Positions 54,971 through 63,064 of a DNA stretch of 64,000 nt are shown here, piece after piece. The stretch is from Bradyrhizobium betae (GTDB lineage Bacteria > Pseudomonadota > Alphaproteobacteria > Rhizobiales > Xanthobacteraceae): contig NZ_CP044543.1 of the NCBI RefSeq assembly GCF_008932115.1, positions 186,001 to 250,000 of the forward strand. Reading direction: 5' to 3'. Both the position numbers and the translations under genes were made by a program. Numbering within the stretch: position 1 is the first letter of the stretch; the number at the start of each line of letters is the position of its first letter. Under the pieces are notes generated by a model that did not search any database, was not told where the DNA came from, and was given only the letters and a program-made list of their open reading frames with translations.

Positions 54971-55930
54971 CTAGGCCTGCTTCGCAGCGGCCAATGCATC
55001 CTTGGCGGCGGCAATGTCATTCGGTCCGCCGACCGCAACGCCGACGGCGCCGTCCGCAATGCGCTTGACGAGGCCGGTCAGCACCTTGCCGGCTCCGATC
55101 TCGAAGAAGCGGGTGACGCCCTGCCCCGCCATATAGGCAACCGACTCGCGCCAGCGCACCGTGCCGGTGACTTGCTCGACCAGACGGCGGCGGATCTCGT
55201 CGGGATCGGTGATCGCGCTCGCCAGCACGTTCGACACCAGCGGAGCGGCCGGCGCCATGATCGTGACCTTGGCCAGCGCCTCCGCCATGGCATCCGCGGC
55301 GGGCTGCATCAGCTTGCAATGGAACGGTGCGGACACCGGCAGCAGCATCGCGCGCTTGGCGCCCTTGGTCTTGGCGATCTCGACGGCGCGATCGACCGCG
55401 GCCTTGTCGCCGGAGACGACCACTTGCCCGCCGCCATTGTCGTTGGCGGCCTGGCAGACCTGGCCCTGCGCCGCCTCGCTCGCGACCGCGATGGCGGTCT
55501 CGTAGTCGAGGCCGAGCAACGCGGCCATCGCGCCGACGCCAACCGGAACGGCCTTCTGCATTGCGAGACCGCGGGTGCGAAGCAGCCGCGCGGTATCGAA
55601 AATCGTCAAGCTGCCGGCGGCGGCCAGCGCCGAATATTCACCGAGCGAGTGACCGGCGACGAAAGCCGCGTCCCGCCCGACGGAAAAACCGGCTTCAGCC
55701 TCAAGGACGCGCAGGGTTGCGACGGATACGGCCATCAGCGCCGGCTGGGCGTTTTCAGTGAGCTGGAGCCTTTCGGCCGGACCATCCCAAACGATGGCCG
55801 TCAGCTTCTCGCCGAGCGCGGCATCGACCTCGTCGAACACGGCGCGCGCCGCCGGAAACGCGTCGGCCAGGGCCTTGCCCATGCCGACCGCCTGGGACCC
55901 CTGCCCCGGAAATGTGAATGCTGCCGTCAT
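54971..55930 (-). CDS. fabD: Malonyl-CoA:ACP transacylase
   Basis: Loads malonyl groups onto ACP. The 319 residues have TFPGQGSQAVGMG, the nucleophile Ser95 in GHSLGEYSA and the catalytic His in APFHCKLM. Start MTAAFTFPGQ at 55930 has GGGAGCG upstream; the longer frame to 56029 is not family-like. First gene of the minus-strand fabD-fabG-acpP-fabF run. Confidence 0.97.
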   Translation of the reverse strand: MTAAFTFPGQGSQAVGMGKALADAFPAARAVFDEVDAALGEKLTAIVWDGPAERLQLTENAQPALMAVSVATLRVLEAEAGFSVGRDAAFVAGHSLGEYSALAAAGSLTIFDTARLLRTRGLAMQKAVPVGVGAMAALLGLDYETAIAVASEAAQGQVCQAANDNGGGQVVVSGDKAAVDRAVEIAKTKGAKRAMLLPVSAPFHCKLMQPAADAMAEALAKVTIMAPAAPLVSNVLASAITDPDEIRRRLVEQVTGTVRWRESVAYMAGQGVTRFFEIGAGKVLTGLVKRIADGAVGVAVGGPNDIAAAKDALAAAKQA

Positions 55931-56119
55931 CGGCGCTCCCTGCTTGTCGGGCGTGATCCCTGCGAGAAACCGGCAACCGATGACGCACGGCCGAAGGCCG
56001 AGGTTCCTTGGGCCATGGTTCCGGATCATGCTCCAAAGGGGGCCGTAGACACTGTCCGGGGCCGGAATGTCAAGCCAAGATAGGAACTTCGGCCCCCATT
56101 CAACTGGGGATGCGGCCCC

Positions 56120-57145
56120 TCAAAATCCACCATTGGCCTGATTGGCATCGACCGCCGCGCCTGCCCGCGCGCGCCGCGCGCTGCTCACCAATTGCCCCGG
56201 ACGGTCATCCCGGTCGGGCTTAGCGGTCGCGAGCCGAAGCACGGCGCCATAGCTCGGCTGCACTTCCATGCGGTCGGCATGTCGGCTCTCGCTGAGCAGG
56301 CGATGGACCTTGGGCAGATTGTAGCAGGGAACGTAGAACAGCAGGTGATGCTCGAGGTGATAGTTCACGTAGTAAGGCGCGATGAACAGACGCTCGAGAA
56401 TATTGGCATGCGTGGTGCGGGTGTTGCGCAGGGGATCGCTGCTATCAGGGACGACAGCATGCTCGGCGATGTTGCGGATGCGGGTGATGACCATCATCCA
56501 GGTCAGGAGCGGCACCAGCCATAGCAGCGGATAGGCCCACCACACGCCGGCCGCCGCAAGCGCTGCGAACATCGCGGCGTTGACGAGACATTGCGGACCG
56601 AGCTTCTCCCAAAAATGCGCCGCGCGCTGCCGCAACGGCCAGTCGTTCGGTCCAAGCGCATTGAGCAATTGCGCCTTGCGCTGCTGGTAGCCGGTCTGCC
56701 CGGTGATGTCGCGGATGAACTTGCGGCGATAGCTCAGCTTCGTGATCGGAAACGGCGCCGACAGCACGAGATCGGGATCGTCTTCCTGCTGGGTGCGCGC
56801 ATGATGCTGCAGATGATAGCGCCGATAGGCGCGGGTCTCGGCGAAAACCGGATAGGCGCAGAACCACTGGCTCAGCGCCAGATTGGTCTTCTCGTCGGCG
56901 GACAGACAGCCATGCGCGCCGTCATGCATCAGGATCGCAAGTCCGAGCTGGCGCGAACCGATGATTGCGACCGCGAAAACATAGGTCAGCGGATTGGGCC
57001 ACCACGCGACCAAAGCGATCGCGCCTATGATCAGCGCCCAGGCGTGCGCGATCAACGCAACGCCCTTCCAGGTCACGCGCTGGCGCACGTCGGCGAGCTG
57101 GCCGTCGGTCAGGAAGTCGCGGGCACGCATGCGAAGCGCGGTCAT
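56120..57145 (-). CDS. Membrane fatty acid desaturase-like di-iron enzyme
   Basis: Acyl-lipid desaturase or hydroxylase family, 341 residues. Three His boxes give the di-iron site: HDGAHG (74-79), HLQHH (111-115) and HLEHH (263-267), plus NIAEHA at 225-230. Four membrane helices are predicted at about 29-65 and 188-222. The last 30 residues are Arg/Ala-rich. Substrate could be fatty acyl lipid or a carotenoid/beta-lactone-type ring; not decidable. It follows the TetR gene by 3 bases and is probably controlled by it. Confidence 0.85.
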   Translation of the reverse strand: MTALRMRARDFLTDGQLADVRQRVTWKGVALIAHAWALIIGAIALVAWWPNPLTYVFAVAIIGSRQLGLAILMHDGAHGCLSADEKTNLALSQWFCAYPVFAETRAYRRYHLQHHARTQQEDDPDLVLSAPFPITKLSYRRKFIRDITGQTGYQQRKAQLLNALGPNDWPLRQRAAHFWEKLGPQCLVNAAMFAALAAAGVWWAYPLLWLVPLLTWMMVITRIRNIAEHAVVPDSSDPLRNTRTTHANILERLFIAPYYVNYHLEHHLLFYVPCYNLPKVHRLLSESRHADRMEVQPSYGAVLRLATAKPDRDDRPGQLVSSARRARAGAAVDANQANGGF

Positions 57146-57148
57146 GGC

Positions 57149-57853
57149 TCAACCCTCCTCATTCGAATTGCCTGATGCACCGCGCTCGTCGACGAGACGC
57201 AGGCGCGCAATGTCGCCGGCGGTCTTCGCCTGCTCGCCCAGCACGCGCAGCATCTCGGCACAGAGCGCCTCGGGCGAACGGCCCATGGCGTAGCCTTCGA
57301 GAATGATTCCGATGGCGACGGCCCAGAACCGCCGCGAGCTTTCGTCGGGCGCGCGCAGGGAGCGCCAGCCGTGGCGCGCGACCTGGCTCGCATAGGCGCG
57401 CGCGCCCTCGCTGTGCAGGCGCTCGATGGTGCGCTCGACCAGCGGCGCGAGATCCTGGCGGCGCCGCGTCAGCGCCAGCGCCTCGGCGAAGAAGGCGACC
57501 GAATCGCTCGCCGTCACGGTCTCGGCCAGCGCGCGCGTGTAGTCCCGTGGCGTATGCGCCTTCAGCGCCGCCTGTTCGGTCGCCCGCGCCAGATACAGCA
57601 GTTCGCGGCAGGCGCATTCCACGAACAGCGCCTCCTTGGTGCGGAAGTAATAGGTGATCTGGCTCGGGAACGCGTTCACGGCGGCCGCGATATCGGTGAT
57701 CGCGGTCCCGGACAGCCCGCGCTCCCGGAACAGCGGGCTCGCCGCGTCCAGCAGCAGCGACCGCATCTTGCGACCGGCGGAGCGCGTGGCCCGCGCGGCA
57801 TGCCTGGGGTCGCCAGCCGCCTCAAGCGGTTCATGGACCGGCTTTTTGGCCAT
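57149..57853 (-). CDS. TetR/AcrR regulator of the desaturase operon
   Basis: A 234-residue repressor. The N-terminal helix-turn-helix reads AITDIAAAVNAFPSQITYYFRTKEALF, after an Arg/Ala-rich extension of about 40 residues. A C-terminal ligand domain follows. ATG 57853 (MAKKPVHEPLEAAG) is chosen; the frame to 57889 overlaps the operator. Together with the palindrome 20 bases upstream this makes a self-regulated TetR-desaturase unit that may respond to fatty acids or acyl-CoA, as DesT does in Pseudomonas; the effector is inferred. Confidence 0.88.
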   Translation of the reverse strand: MAKKPVHEPLEAAGDPRHAARATRSAGRKMRSLLLDAASPLFRERGLSGTAITDIAAAVNAFPSQITYYFRTKEALFVECACRELLYLARATEQAALKAHTPRDYTRALAETVTASDSVAFFAEALALTRRRQDLAPLVERTIERLHSEGARAYASQVARHGWRSLRAPDESSRRFWAVAIGIILEGYAMGRSPEALCAEMLRVLGEQAKTAGDIARLRLVDERGASGNSNEEG

Positions 57854-57873
57854 TGTGTCCTCTACCTGATTTA

Positions 57874-57890
57874 TTTGTATGCCGTACAAA
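57874..57890. promoter_or_regulatory. TetR-type operator
   Basis: Perfect inverted arms TTTGTA and TACAAA around TGCCG, in an AT-rich block with outer TTTATTTG and CAAATAAA half-sites. It lies 20 bases upstream of the TetR start, the normal place for autorepression. Confidence 0.7.
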
Positions 57891-58130
57891 CAAATAAATC
57901 AAGCCGATGTGGTACTAGGGGATATAGGGGTGGCCGGGCCGCCGAGGGCGATCTGGACCGAAAACCCGCCCGGCAACCTTGCAAAGCCAGCCAAAATCCG
58001 TATAAGGCGCGCATCCGCAGACCCCGGCCGGGAGCTGAACGGACGGTCTCAGCAAATCATTCGTGATTTTGGTGTGGCAGGGCCAGTCGACCCGTCGTCC
58101 CGTGTTTCCGCCTTCTGAGCTTAATCCCAG

Positions 58131-58194
58131 AGTCCTTTCCGAAGGCCTCTTAAGGGCTTGACGCCGGGCGATGCGCCAACATGAGGAAAGGACT
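58131..58194 (+). promoter_or_regulatory. rpsF leader hairpin masking the ribosome-binding site
   Basis: AGTCCTTTCC (58131-58140) and GGAAAGGACT (58185-58194) form a perfect 10-bp stem. The 3' arm is the Shine-Dalgarno region of rpsF, three bases before ATG 58198. A CCG trinucleotide at 58139-58141 is at the top of the stem. In several bacterial phyla the S6:S18 pair represses its own mRNA through a leader hairpin with CCG; this may be such a site. Confidence 0.5.
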
Positions 58195-58197
58195 TCC

Positions 58198-58707
58198 ATG
58201 GCTCTCTATGAGCATGTTTTTCTCGCGCGCCAAGACGCGAGCACGCAGCAGGTCGAAGAGCTGACTGCGCAGATGACCGGCATCGTCGAGGGTCTCGGCG
58301 GCAAGGTCACCAAGACCGAGAACTGGGGCGTTCGCTCCCTCACCTACCGCATGAACAAGAACCGCAAGGCGCACTTCGTGCTGCTCAACATCGACGCGCC
58401 GTCCGCGGCCATCGCCGAGATCGAGCGCCAGGAGCGCATCAGCGAAGACGTGATCCGCTATCTCAGCGTCCGCGTCGAAGAGCTCGAAGAAGGCCCGTCC
58501 GCGATGATGCGCAAGGCTGATCGCGACCGCGAGCGTGACGACCGCGGCGGCGGCTTCCGTGGCGATCGCGAAGGCGGTGGCTTCCGTGGCGACCGCGAGG
58601 GCGGTTTCCGTGGCGGTGATCGCGACGGCGGCGGCTTCCGCGGCGATCGCGGCCCGCGCCGTCCGCGCGACGAAGCTGAAACCACCACGACGACGGATGC
58701 GGAGTAA
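58198..58707 (+). CDS. rpsF: 30S ribosomal protein S6
   Basis: S6 binds S18 and the central domain of 16S rRNA. The first 100 residues are the conserved fold ([34 protein letters not shown]). The last about 55 residues are a Gly/Arg/Asp-rich tail of [13 protein letters not shown] repeats, longer than the glutamate tail of E. coli S6. ATG 58198 fits the family; the frame from 58171 runs into the leader. rpsR follows five bases later. Confidence 0.97.
   Translation: MALYEHVFLARQDASTQQVEELTAQMTGIVEGLGGKVTKTENWGVRSLTYRMNKNRKAHFVLLNIDAPSAAIAEIERQERISEDVIRYLSVRVEELEEGPSAMMRKADRDRERDDRGGGFRGDREGGGFRGDREGGFRGGDRDGGGFRGDRGPRRPRDEAETTTTTDAE
58549..58656 (+). repeat. In-frame tandem repeat encoding Gly-Phe-Arg-Gly-Asp units
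   Basis: Four imperfect units of about 24-33 bases around GGCTTCCGTGGCGATCGCGA, within the 3' end of rpsF. They encode the GGGFRGDRE tail. All unit lengths are multiples of three. Confidence 0.8.
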
Positions 58708-58712
58708 GATCA

Positions 58713-58952
58713 ATGGCTGAAGCTGGTGCACGCCGTCCGTTTTTCCGTCGCCGCAAGAGCTGCCCGTTCACGGGCGCGAATGCTCCGAAGATCGACTACA
58801 AGGACTCCAAGCTCCTGATGCGTTACGTCTCCGAGCGCGGCAAGATCGTGCCGAGCCGCATCACCGCGGTGTCTGCGAAGAAGCAGCGTGAGCTCGCCCG
58901 CGCCATCAAGCGCGCGCGGTTCCTGGGCCTGCTGCCCTACGTCATTCGCTAA
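58713..58952 (+). CDS. rpsR: 30S ribosomal protein S18
   Basis: A 79-residue S18 with [25 protein letters not shown] and the conserved C-terminal [23 protein letters not shown] pattern. Partner of S6 in the ribosome and in rpsF leader regulation. It sits in the rpsF-rpsR-rplI cluster. Confidence 0.97.
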   Translation: MAEAGARRPFFRRRKSCPFTGANAPKIDYKDSKLLMRYVSERGKIVPSRITAVSAKKQRELARAIKRARFLGLLPYVIR

Positions 58953-58960
58953 GGCGAATC

Positions 58961-58988
58961 CGGCCGGCGGCGACATCGCCGCCGGCCG
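58961..58988 (+). terminator. Strong hairpin after rpsR
   Basis: A perfect 12-bp GC stem, CGGCCGGCGGCG and CGCCGCCGGCCG, with an ACAT loop, 8 bases after the rpsR stop. No T run follows, but its stability suggests attenuation before the downstream genes. Confidence 0.6.
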
Positions 58989-58992
58989 CACA

Positions 58993-59083
58993 CCAAAACG
59001 CGATGATGATTCATCGCGTTTTGGGTTGTCGTTTGAGCATGATCTATTCGGAAAACCGCTACACACTTTTCCGGATCATGCTT
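58993..59083. repeat. Interspersed double-palindrome element
   Basis: First palindrome: 14-bp perfect arms CCAAAACGCGATGA and TCATCGCGTTTTGG with a TGAT loop. Second: AGCATGATC (59036-59044) and GATCATGCT (59074-59082) with inner CGGAAAA and TTTTCCG. This compound 'CGCGTTTTGG...GAGCATGATC...GGATCATGC' form is a very common intergenic element in Rhizobiales genomes (from memory). Confidence 0.8.
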
Positions 59084-59167
59084 TGATCTCATAAGGCTTC
59101 CGGGTCGTCCGGTCGCCGATGGTTGGGGCGAGACGCCTCTAACCGCTCGAAGGGAGCGGGACAGCTG

Positions 59168-60145
59168 ATGATGGCTTTTGGACTGATAGCCCTGATCGCC
59201 GGCGCTGCGTCGGCCCTGATGTTCGCCTCGATCGTTTCTGGCGCGCTGATCTCGCTCGTCCTGTTCTATCTCGCCCCGCTGCCGCTGATGGTCGCCGCGA
59301 TCGGCTGGGGACCGCTTTGCGCCAGCGTCGGCGGCATCGCTGCCGCGATTGGCCTAGGCGCCCTGTTCGGCCTGCCCTACTGCATCATCTTTGCCGTCAC
59401 CGTCGCACTGCCGGCCTGGTGGCTCGGCCATCTCGTGCTGCTGAGCCGGCCGGTAGGACCCGTCACGCCAGCCGCCGCCACCGAGCCGCCGGTGCAACCC
59501 GAGCTCGAATGGTATCCGGTCGGCCGCATCCTGCTGTGGATCGCGGGCTTCGCCACGCTGACCACGATCGCCGCACTGCTCACGCTCGGCACCGACGTCG
59601 AGACCATCACCGGCACGCTGCGGCGCGGGTTGATGCGCCTCCTCCGCGCCACCGATCCGCAGACATCAGGCGAAGTCAGCCAGTTCGTCGACGCGATGGT
59701 GCGCATCGCCCCGGGTGCCGCCACCATCGTCGCGATGATGACGCTCACGCTCAATCTCTGGCTCGGCGCCAAGATCACGGCGACGTCGGGCCGGCTGCTG
59801 CGTCCCTGGCCGGACATGATGACGGCGGAGCTGCCGCCGATGACGCTGGTCGGGCTCTGCGTCGCGCTCGCCTTCTGCTTCACCGGCGGGCTGCTCGCGA
59901 TCGCCGCGCAGATCACCGCGGCGGCGCTGATGATGGGCTATGCGTTCACCGGCTTTGCCGTCCTGCATACGCTGACGCTGGCGCTGAAGAGCCGCACCTT
60001 CTGGCTCGGCTCGGCCTACGCCGTCGTCGTGGTGTTCGGCTGGCCGGTGATCGCGATGGTGATCCTGGGCATGGCGGACGCCGTGTTCGGTTTCCGCGAG
60101 CGCTTCCTGCGCAGCAGGCAGCCGCCGCCGCTGCCAACCGCTTGA
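59168..60145 (+). CDS. DUF2232 family multi-pass membrane protein
   Basis: A 325-residue protein with about eight membrane helices. The N-terminus is [19 protein letters not shown]; the family (DUF2232, YybS-related) is regularly placed between rpsR and rplI in alphaproteobacteria and in similar ribosomal clusters of other phyla. Its function is unknown. Start ATG 59168 or 59171; the frame from 59123 lies in the leader. Confidence 0.85.
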   Translation: MMAFGLIALIAGAASALMFASIVSGALISLVLFYLAPLPLMVAAIGWGPLCASVGGIAAAIGLGALFGLPYCIIFAVTVALPAWWLGHLVLLSRPVGPVTPAAATEPPVQPELEWYPVGRILLWIAGFATLTTIAALLTLGTDVETITGTLRRGLMRLLRATDPQTSGEVSQFVDAMVRIAPGAATIVAMMTLTLNLWLGAKITATSGRLLRPWPDMMTAELPPMTLVGLCVALAFCFTGGLLAIAAQITAAALMMGYAFTGFAVLHTLTLALKSRTFWLGSAYAVVVVFGWPVIAMVILGMADAVFGFRERFLRSRQPPPLPTA

Positions 60146-60191
60146 GTTCAAGTTCGACAATCCACACTCAACACATCAAAGGAGAAAGAAT

Positions 60192-60794
60192 ATGGAAGTC
60201 ATTTTGCTGGAACGCGTGAGCAAGCTCGGCCAGATGGGCGAAGTCGTGAAGGTCCGCGACGGTTACGCCCGCAATTTCCTGCTCAAGCGCGGCAAGGCGC
60301 TGCGTGCCACCGCCGACAACAAGGCCAAGTACGAAGGCATGAAGGCCGACCTCGAGGCTCGCAACCTTCAGTCCAAGGGCGAGGCGTCCAAGGTCGCCGA
60401 GAAGATCGAGGGCAAGAACATCATCGTGATCCGTCAGGCCTCGGAAGCCGGCCAGCTGTTCGGCTCGGTCAACGTGCGCGACATCGTCGTCGCGTTCGAA
60501 GCTGACGGCATCTCGCTGTCCCGCCCGCAGGTCCAGCTCGACGCACCGATCAAGGTCATCGGCAAGCGCTCCATCACTGTTGCCATCCACCCCGAGGTCG
60601 AAGTCCAGATCAGCGTCACGGTTGCGCGCAGCCAGGACGAGGCCGAGCGCATCAACCGCGGCGAGGACATCTCGACCCGCAACGAGGACCGCGATGCGGC
60701 CGCCGAGGCGATCGCCGCCGCCGGCGAGTTCTTCGATCCGGAAGCTCAGGGGGACGACGAGCCGGCCCCGGCTGCGGAAGAGACCGAGAAGTAA
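60192..60794 (+). CDS. rplI: 50S ribosomal protein L9
   Basis: L9 binds 23S rRNA near the L1 stalk and affects frame maintenance. The 200 residues have the N-terminal [34 protein letters not shown], the long connecting helix and the C-terminal domain, plus an acidic 45-residue tail ([14 protein letters not shown]...) absent in E. coli L9. AAGGAG at 60179-60184 is the ribosome-binding site. Confidence 0.97.
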   Translation: MEVILLERVSKLGQMGEVVKVRDGYARNFLLKRGKALRATADNKAKYEGMKADLEARNLQSKGEASKVAEKIEGKNIIVIRQASEAGQLFGSVNVRDIVVAFEADGISLSRPQVQLDAPIKVIGKRSITVAIHPEVEVQISVTVARSQDEAERINRGEDISTRNEDRDAAAEAIAAAGEFFDPEAQGDDEPAPAAEETEK

Positions 60795-60817
60795 GCCTCG
60801 CTCAAACGCAGGCTGCG

Positions 60818-60855
60818 AAGCCCGGTCGCCTCAGGCGGCCGGGCTTTTCGTTTTG
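60818..60855 (+). terminator. Rho-independent terminator after rplI
   Basis: A 13-bp stem with one G-U pair, AAGCCCGGTCGCC and GGCGGCCGGGCTT, with a TCA loop, then TTCGTTTTG. The 3' arm and the T run are also the last codons of the convergent thioesterase gene. Confidence 0.85.
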
Positions 60856-61298
60856 TCGGCGACGTCTTCGCTCAGCATCGCGATCGAGGCCAGCGCCGTT
60901 GCCGTGTGCTTCTCGACGCCGTCGCTGACGCAGAACACGTCCGCGGCGACAACGGAGACCTGGCGGCCCGGCTTGATCACCCTGGCCCGGCAGATCAGCT
61001 TCTCGCCCACCGCGGGCGACAACAGATTGAGCTTGTATTCCGCCGTCAGCGCCGGCTGGCCGCGCGAGGTCGCCGCTGCAATCGTCGTGGCGTTGTCGAC
61101 CAGGAAGGCGGTGACGCCGCCGTGGAAAAAACCATGCTGCTGGAGCAGCTCCGGCCGGCGATCCACCGCGATCGTGCATTTGCCGCGCGCGAGGTCCGAG
61201 AGTTCGGCGCCGACCAAATTCATGAAACCTTGCCGGCCGACATTGGCGTGGATGCGTTCGGCTACGGCTGCGAATTCGGGATCAGCTTCGTTTCGCAT
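60831..61298 (-). CDS. PaaI-type hotdog thioesterase
   Basis: A 155-residue acyl-CoA thioesterase of the PaaI/YbgC hotdog fold. The active-site region is HGFFHGGVTAFLVDNATTIAA, with the HGG-x8-D pattern. ATG 61298 has AGGAGAGGTG upstream; the longer frame to 61637 is an overlap with the TetR gene. It lies 11 bases after the TetR gene and is likely co-regulated. The acyl substrate is unknown, possibly an aromatic or short-chain CoA ester. Confidence 0.88.
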   Translation of the reverse strand: MRNEADPEFAAVAERIHANVGRQGFMNLVGAELSDLARGKCTIAVDRRPELLQQHGFFHGGVTAFLVDNATTIAAATSRGQPALTAEYKLNLLSPAVGEKLICRARVIKPGRQVSVVAADVFCVSDGVEKHTATALASIAMLSEDVADKTKSPAA

Positions 61299-61309
61299 GA
61301 CACCTCTCC

Positions 61310-61906
61310 TTATCGTTTCCTGATGCGCTCGGGCGGCACCAGCGCGCGAGTGGCGCAGGCGACCAACGTGTCCGCTTCGGCACGCGGATCGGAGCGATCG
61401 CGCCCCGAGAGGAACGCGCGGCAGAAGATCTGCGCCGGGCCGATCAGCTGGCTGACGAACATCACGGGCGTCATCGGCAGCAGCTCGCCGCCGGCAACCA
61501 GCGGCGCGCGCCAACGCTCGATGCCCTCGGCGAGCCGCGCATTCTGCGCGCGCTGGGCATCTCGCACGTCCTCGCCCCATTCGCTGCGCGATATCTCGAA
61601 GAGATAGCGGGCCTCGCGCCGGCTCGAGGTGACCCACTCGAGATGTGCCCGGACCAGGCGATCAATGCCCTGCGCTGCATCAGGCACGGGATCGAGCGCG
61701 GCCAGTACCGCGGCGTGATAGTGCCTGAGCACCTCCAGGAAAAGCGCCCCCGCGAGCTCCTTCTTCGATCCGAAGGCATGAAAGAAGCTGCCGTTGGAGG
61801 CGCGCGCCCGGGTGCGGATCGCAGCCACCGTCGCGGCTTCGAAGCCAACGCGGTCGAATACGACAAGCCCGGCCGCCAACAGGTCCTCGCGCACGCTCGT
61901 CATCAT
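61310..61906 (-). CDS. TetR/AcrR regulator of the thioesterase gene
   Basis: A 198-residue regulator with helix-turn-helix at about 25-48 (ATVAAIRTRARASNGSFFHAFGSKKEL). The C-terminal domain resembles TetR_C members with a YLFEISRSEWGEDVRDAQ helix. The strong palindrome just upstream of the start is the probable operator, so the TetR-thioesterase pair is self-controlled. Start 61906 or 61903 (two Met in a row). Confidence 0.9.
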   Translation of the reverse strand: MMTSVREDLLAAGLVVFDRVGFEAATVAAIRTRARASNGSFFHAFGSKKELAGALFLEVLRHYHAAVLAALDPVPDAAQGIDRLVRAHLEWVTSSRREARYLFEISRSEWGEDVRDAQRAQNARLAEGIERWRAPLVAGGELLPMTPVMFVSQLIGPAQIFCRAFLSGRDRSDPRAEADTLVACATRALVPPERIRKR

Positions 61907-61916
61907 CGATGCCTCC

Positions 61917-61944
61917 TAGAGTATTACTCTAGAGTAACACTCTA
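61917..61944. promoter_or_regulatory. 28-bp TetR operator
   Basis: Near-perfect palindrome with 13 of 14 base pairs complementary and a perfect 14-bp core TTACTCTAGAGTAA (61924-61937). It starts 11 bases upstream of the TetR start. The repeated AGAGT half-sites suggest two repressor dimers could bind. Confidence 0.8.
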
Positions 61945-61959
61945 CTCAGGGTCAAGACG

Positions 61960-61990
61960 ATGCGAAGGCCGCGATCAGCGGCCCTCGCAT
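61960..61990 (-). terminator. Hairpin, probably the former terminator of the cytochrome-like gene
   Basis: ATGCGA-A-GGCCGC and GCGGCC-C-TCGCAT form a 12-bp stem with one mismatch and a 5-base loop. It now lies downstream of the IS element on the minus strand, so the insertion separated it from the gene at 63065. Confidence 0.5.
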
Positions 61991-62025
61991 TGTCGGTCGG
62001 AGAACGTGGCTTGGCCTAGAGCGTT

Positions 62026-62679
62026 TCATTTTTTGATGGAAGCGTATCCGGCGTTCGCGAAGTAGTTGCTGCATTCGCCGGGTAGAAGGCTTCTGACGAG
62101 ATGGCCGATGTGGTCGCAGGCGTCGTCGATCGTGCGTTTCTGTGAGACGCGCATCCAATGCTTGATCTTGGCGAAGACTTGCTCGATCGGGTTGAGGTCC
62201 GGGGAGTACGGCGGCAGGTACCACAACCTTGCGCCGGCTTTCCGGATCATCTGCCGGACGGTCGGCGACTTGTGGCTACCGAGATTATCCATGACGACGA
62301 TGTCGCCCGGTTTGAGCACTTTGACGAGTTGCTGTTCAACATAGGCGCGGAAGCTTTCGCCGTTGATCGGTCCGTCGAACACGCAAGGCGCAGTAAGCTG
62401 GTCAGAGCGTAGGGCACCCAGGAAGGTCAGGGTTCGCCAGTGACCGTGCGGCGCAAAGCCGCGTAACCGCTCGCCCTTGGATCCCCAGCCGCGCAGCGGG
62501 GCCATGTTGGTCTTGATCCAGGTCTCGTCGATGAACACCAGGCGGTTTGGATCGAGGCGATCCTGCAAGCTGCGCCAGCGCTGCCTGCGCCTCGCGACGT
62601 CAGCGCGGCCCTGCTCAAGGGCGAACAGTGTTTTTTTTGAAGCTGAGACCTTCGCGTCGCAGGAAGGTCCATACCGCAT
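62026..62679 (-). CDS. IS630 transposase, DDE catalytic part
   Basis: The integrase-like half, about 217 residues if read from 62679. Catalytic residues are in [19 protein letters not shown] and [16 protein letters not shown], giving the Asp-Asp-Glu triad. The codons before [10 protein letters not shown] belong to the overlap with the first frame, so it is normally made as a fusion with it by a shift at the A run (62631-62638). Confidence 0.88.
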   Translation of the reverse strand: MRYGPSCDAKVSASKKTLFALEQGRADVARRRQRWRSLQDRLDPNRLVFIDETWIKTNMAPLRGWGSKGERLRGFAPHGHWRTLTFLGALRSDQLTAPCVFDGPINGESFRAYVEQQLVKVLKPGDIVVMDNLGSHKSPTVRQMIRKAGARLWYLPPYSPDLNPIEQVFAKIKHWMRVSQKRTIDDACDHIGHLVRSLLPGECSNYFANAGYASIKK

Positions 62680-62974
62680 GGTGTGAGACCTTCACGCCTC
62701 GCGCGGCAAGTTCGTCCTTCAGCCCGTGCAGCGTTAGATGTGGCGTCTGCCTGATCCGCTCCACGATGAACGCTCGATGCGGCTCCAGAACCCGCTTACG
62801 GTGACCGCCCATCTTGCCCGGCGCCACCGAACCCGTCGCACGATAGCGCTGCCGCCACTTCACGACGGAAGACACTGCAACATCGAACCGGGCCGCCACA
62901 GCATGGCAACTCTCGCCGGATTCCACCGCCTTCACGGCTCGTTCACGAAGATCATTCGAAAGAGGTCGGACCAT
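62615..62974 (-). CDS. IS630 transposase, DNA-binding part
   Basis: About 119 residues beginning [22 protein letters not shown], with two helix-turn-helix parts ([20 protein letters not shown] and [26 protein letters not shown]) typical of the IS630 N-terminal domain. It ends [10 protein letters not shown] in the shifted frame. The stop is past the eight-A run where a one-base slip joins it to the catalytic part. Confidence 0.85.
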   Translation of the reverse strand: MVRPLSNDLRERAVKAVESGESCHAVAARFDVAVSSVVKWRQRYRATGSVAPGKMGGHRKRVLEPHRAFIVERIRQTPHLTLHGLKDELAARGVKVSHHAVWTFLRREGLSFKKNTVRP

Positions 62975-63064
62975 TCGATGCTGGCCTCCGATCCAGCCAA
63001 CATCTTGAATCACAAACCGTCGCCCGACGGAATCCCTCCCGATTCAATTAATCGATGAACCGCT

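Larger units (their letters stand above)
57854..58197. other. Divergent region TetR-rpsF, 344 bp
   Basis: Holds the TetR operator (57874-57890), about 230 bases without recognised signals, and the rpsF leader structure (58131-58194). No gene is seen; short frames here lack ribosome-binding sites. Confidence 0.5.

Noticed and set aside
60831..61637. 268-residue version of the thioesterase
   Set aside because: The first 113 residues are an out-of-frame reading of the TetR gene; ATG 61298 has a strong ribosome-binding site.
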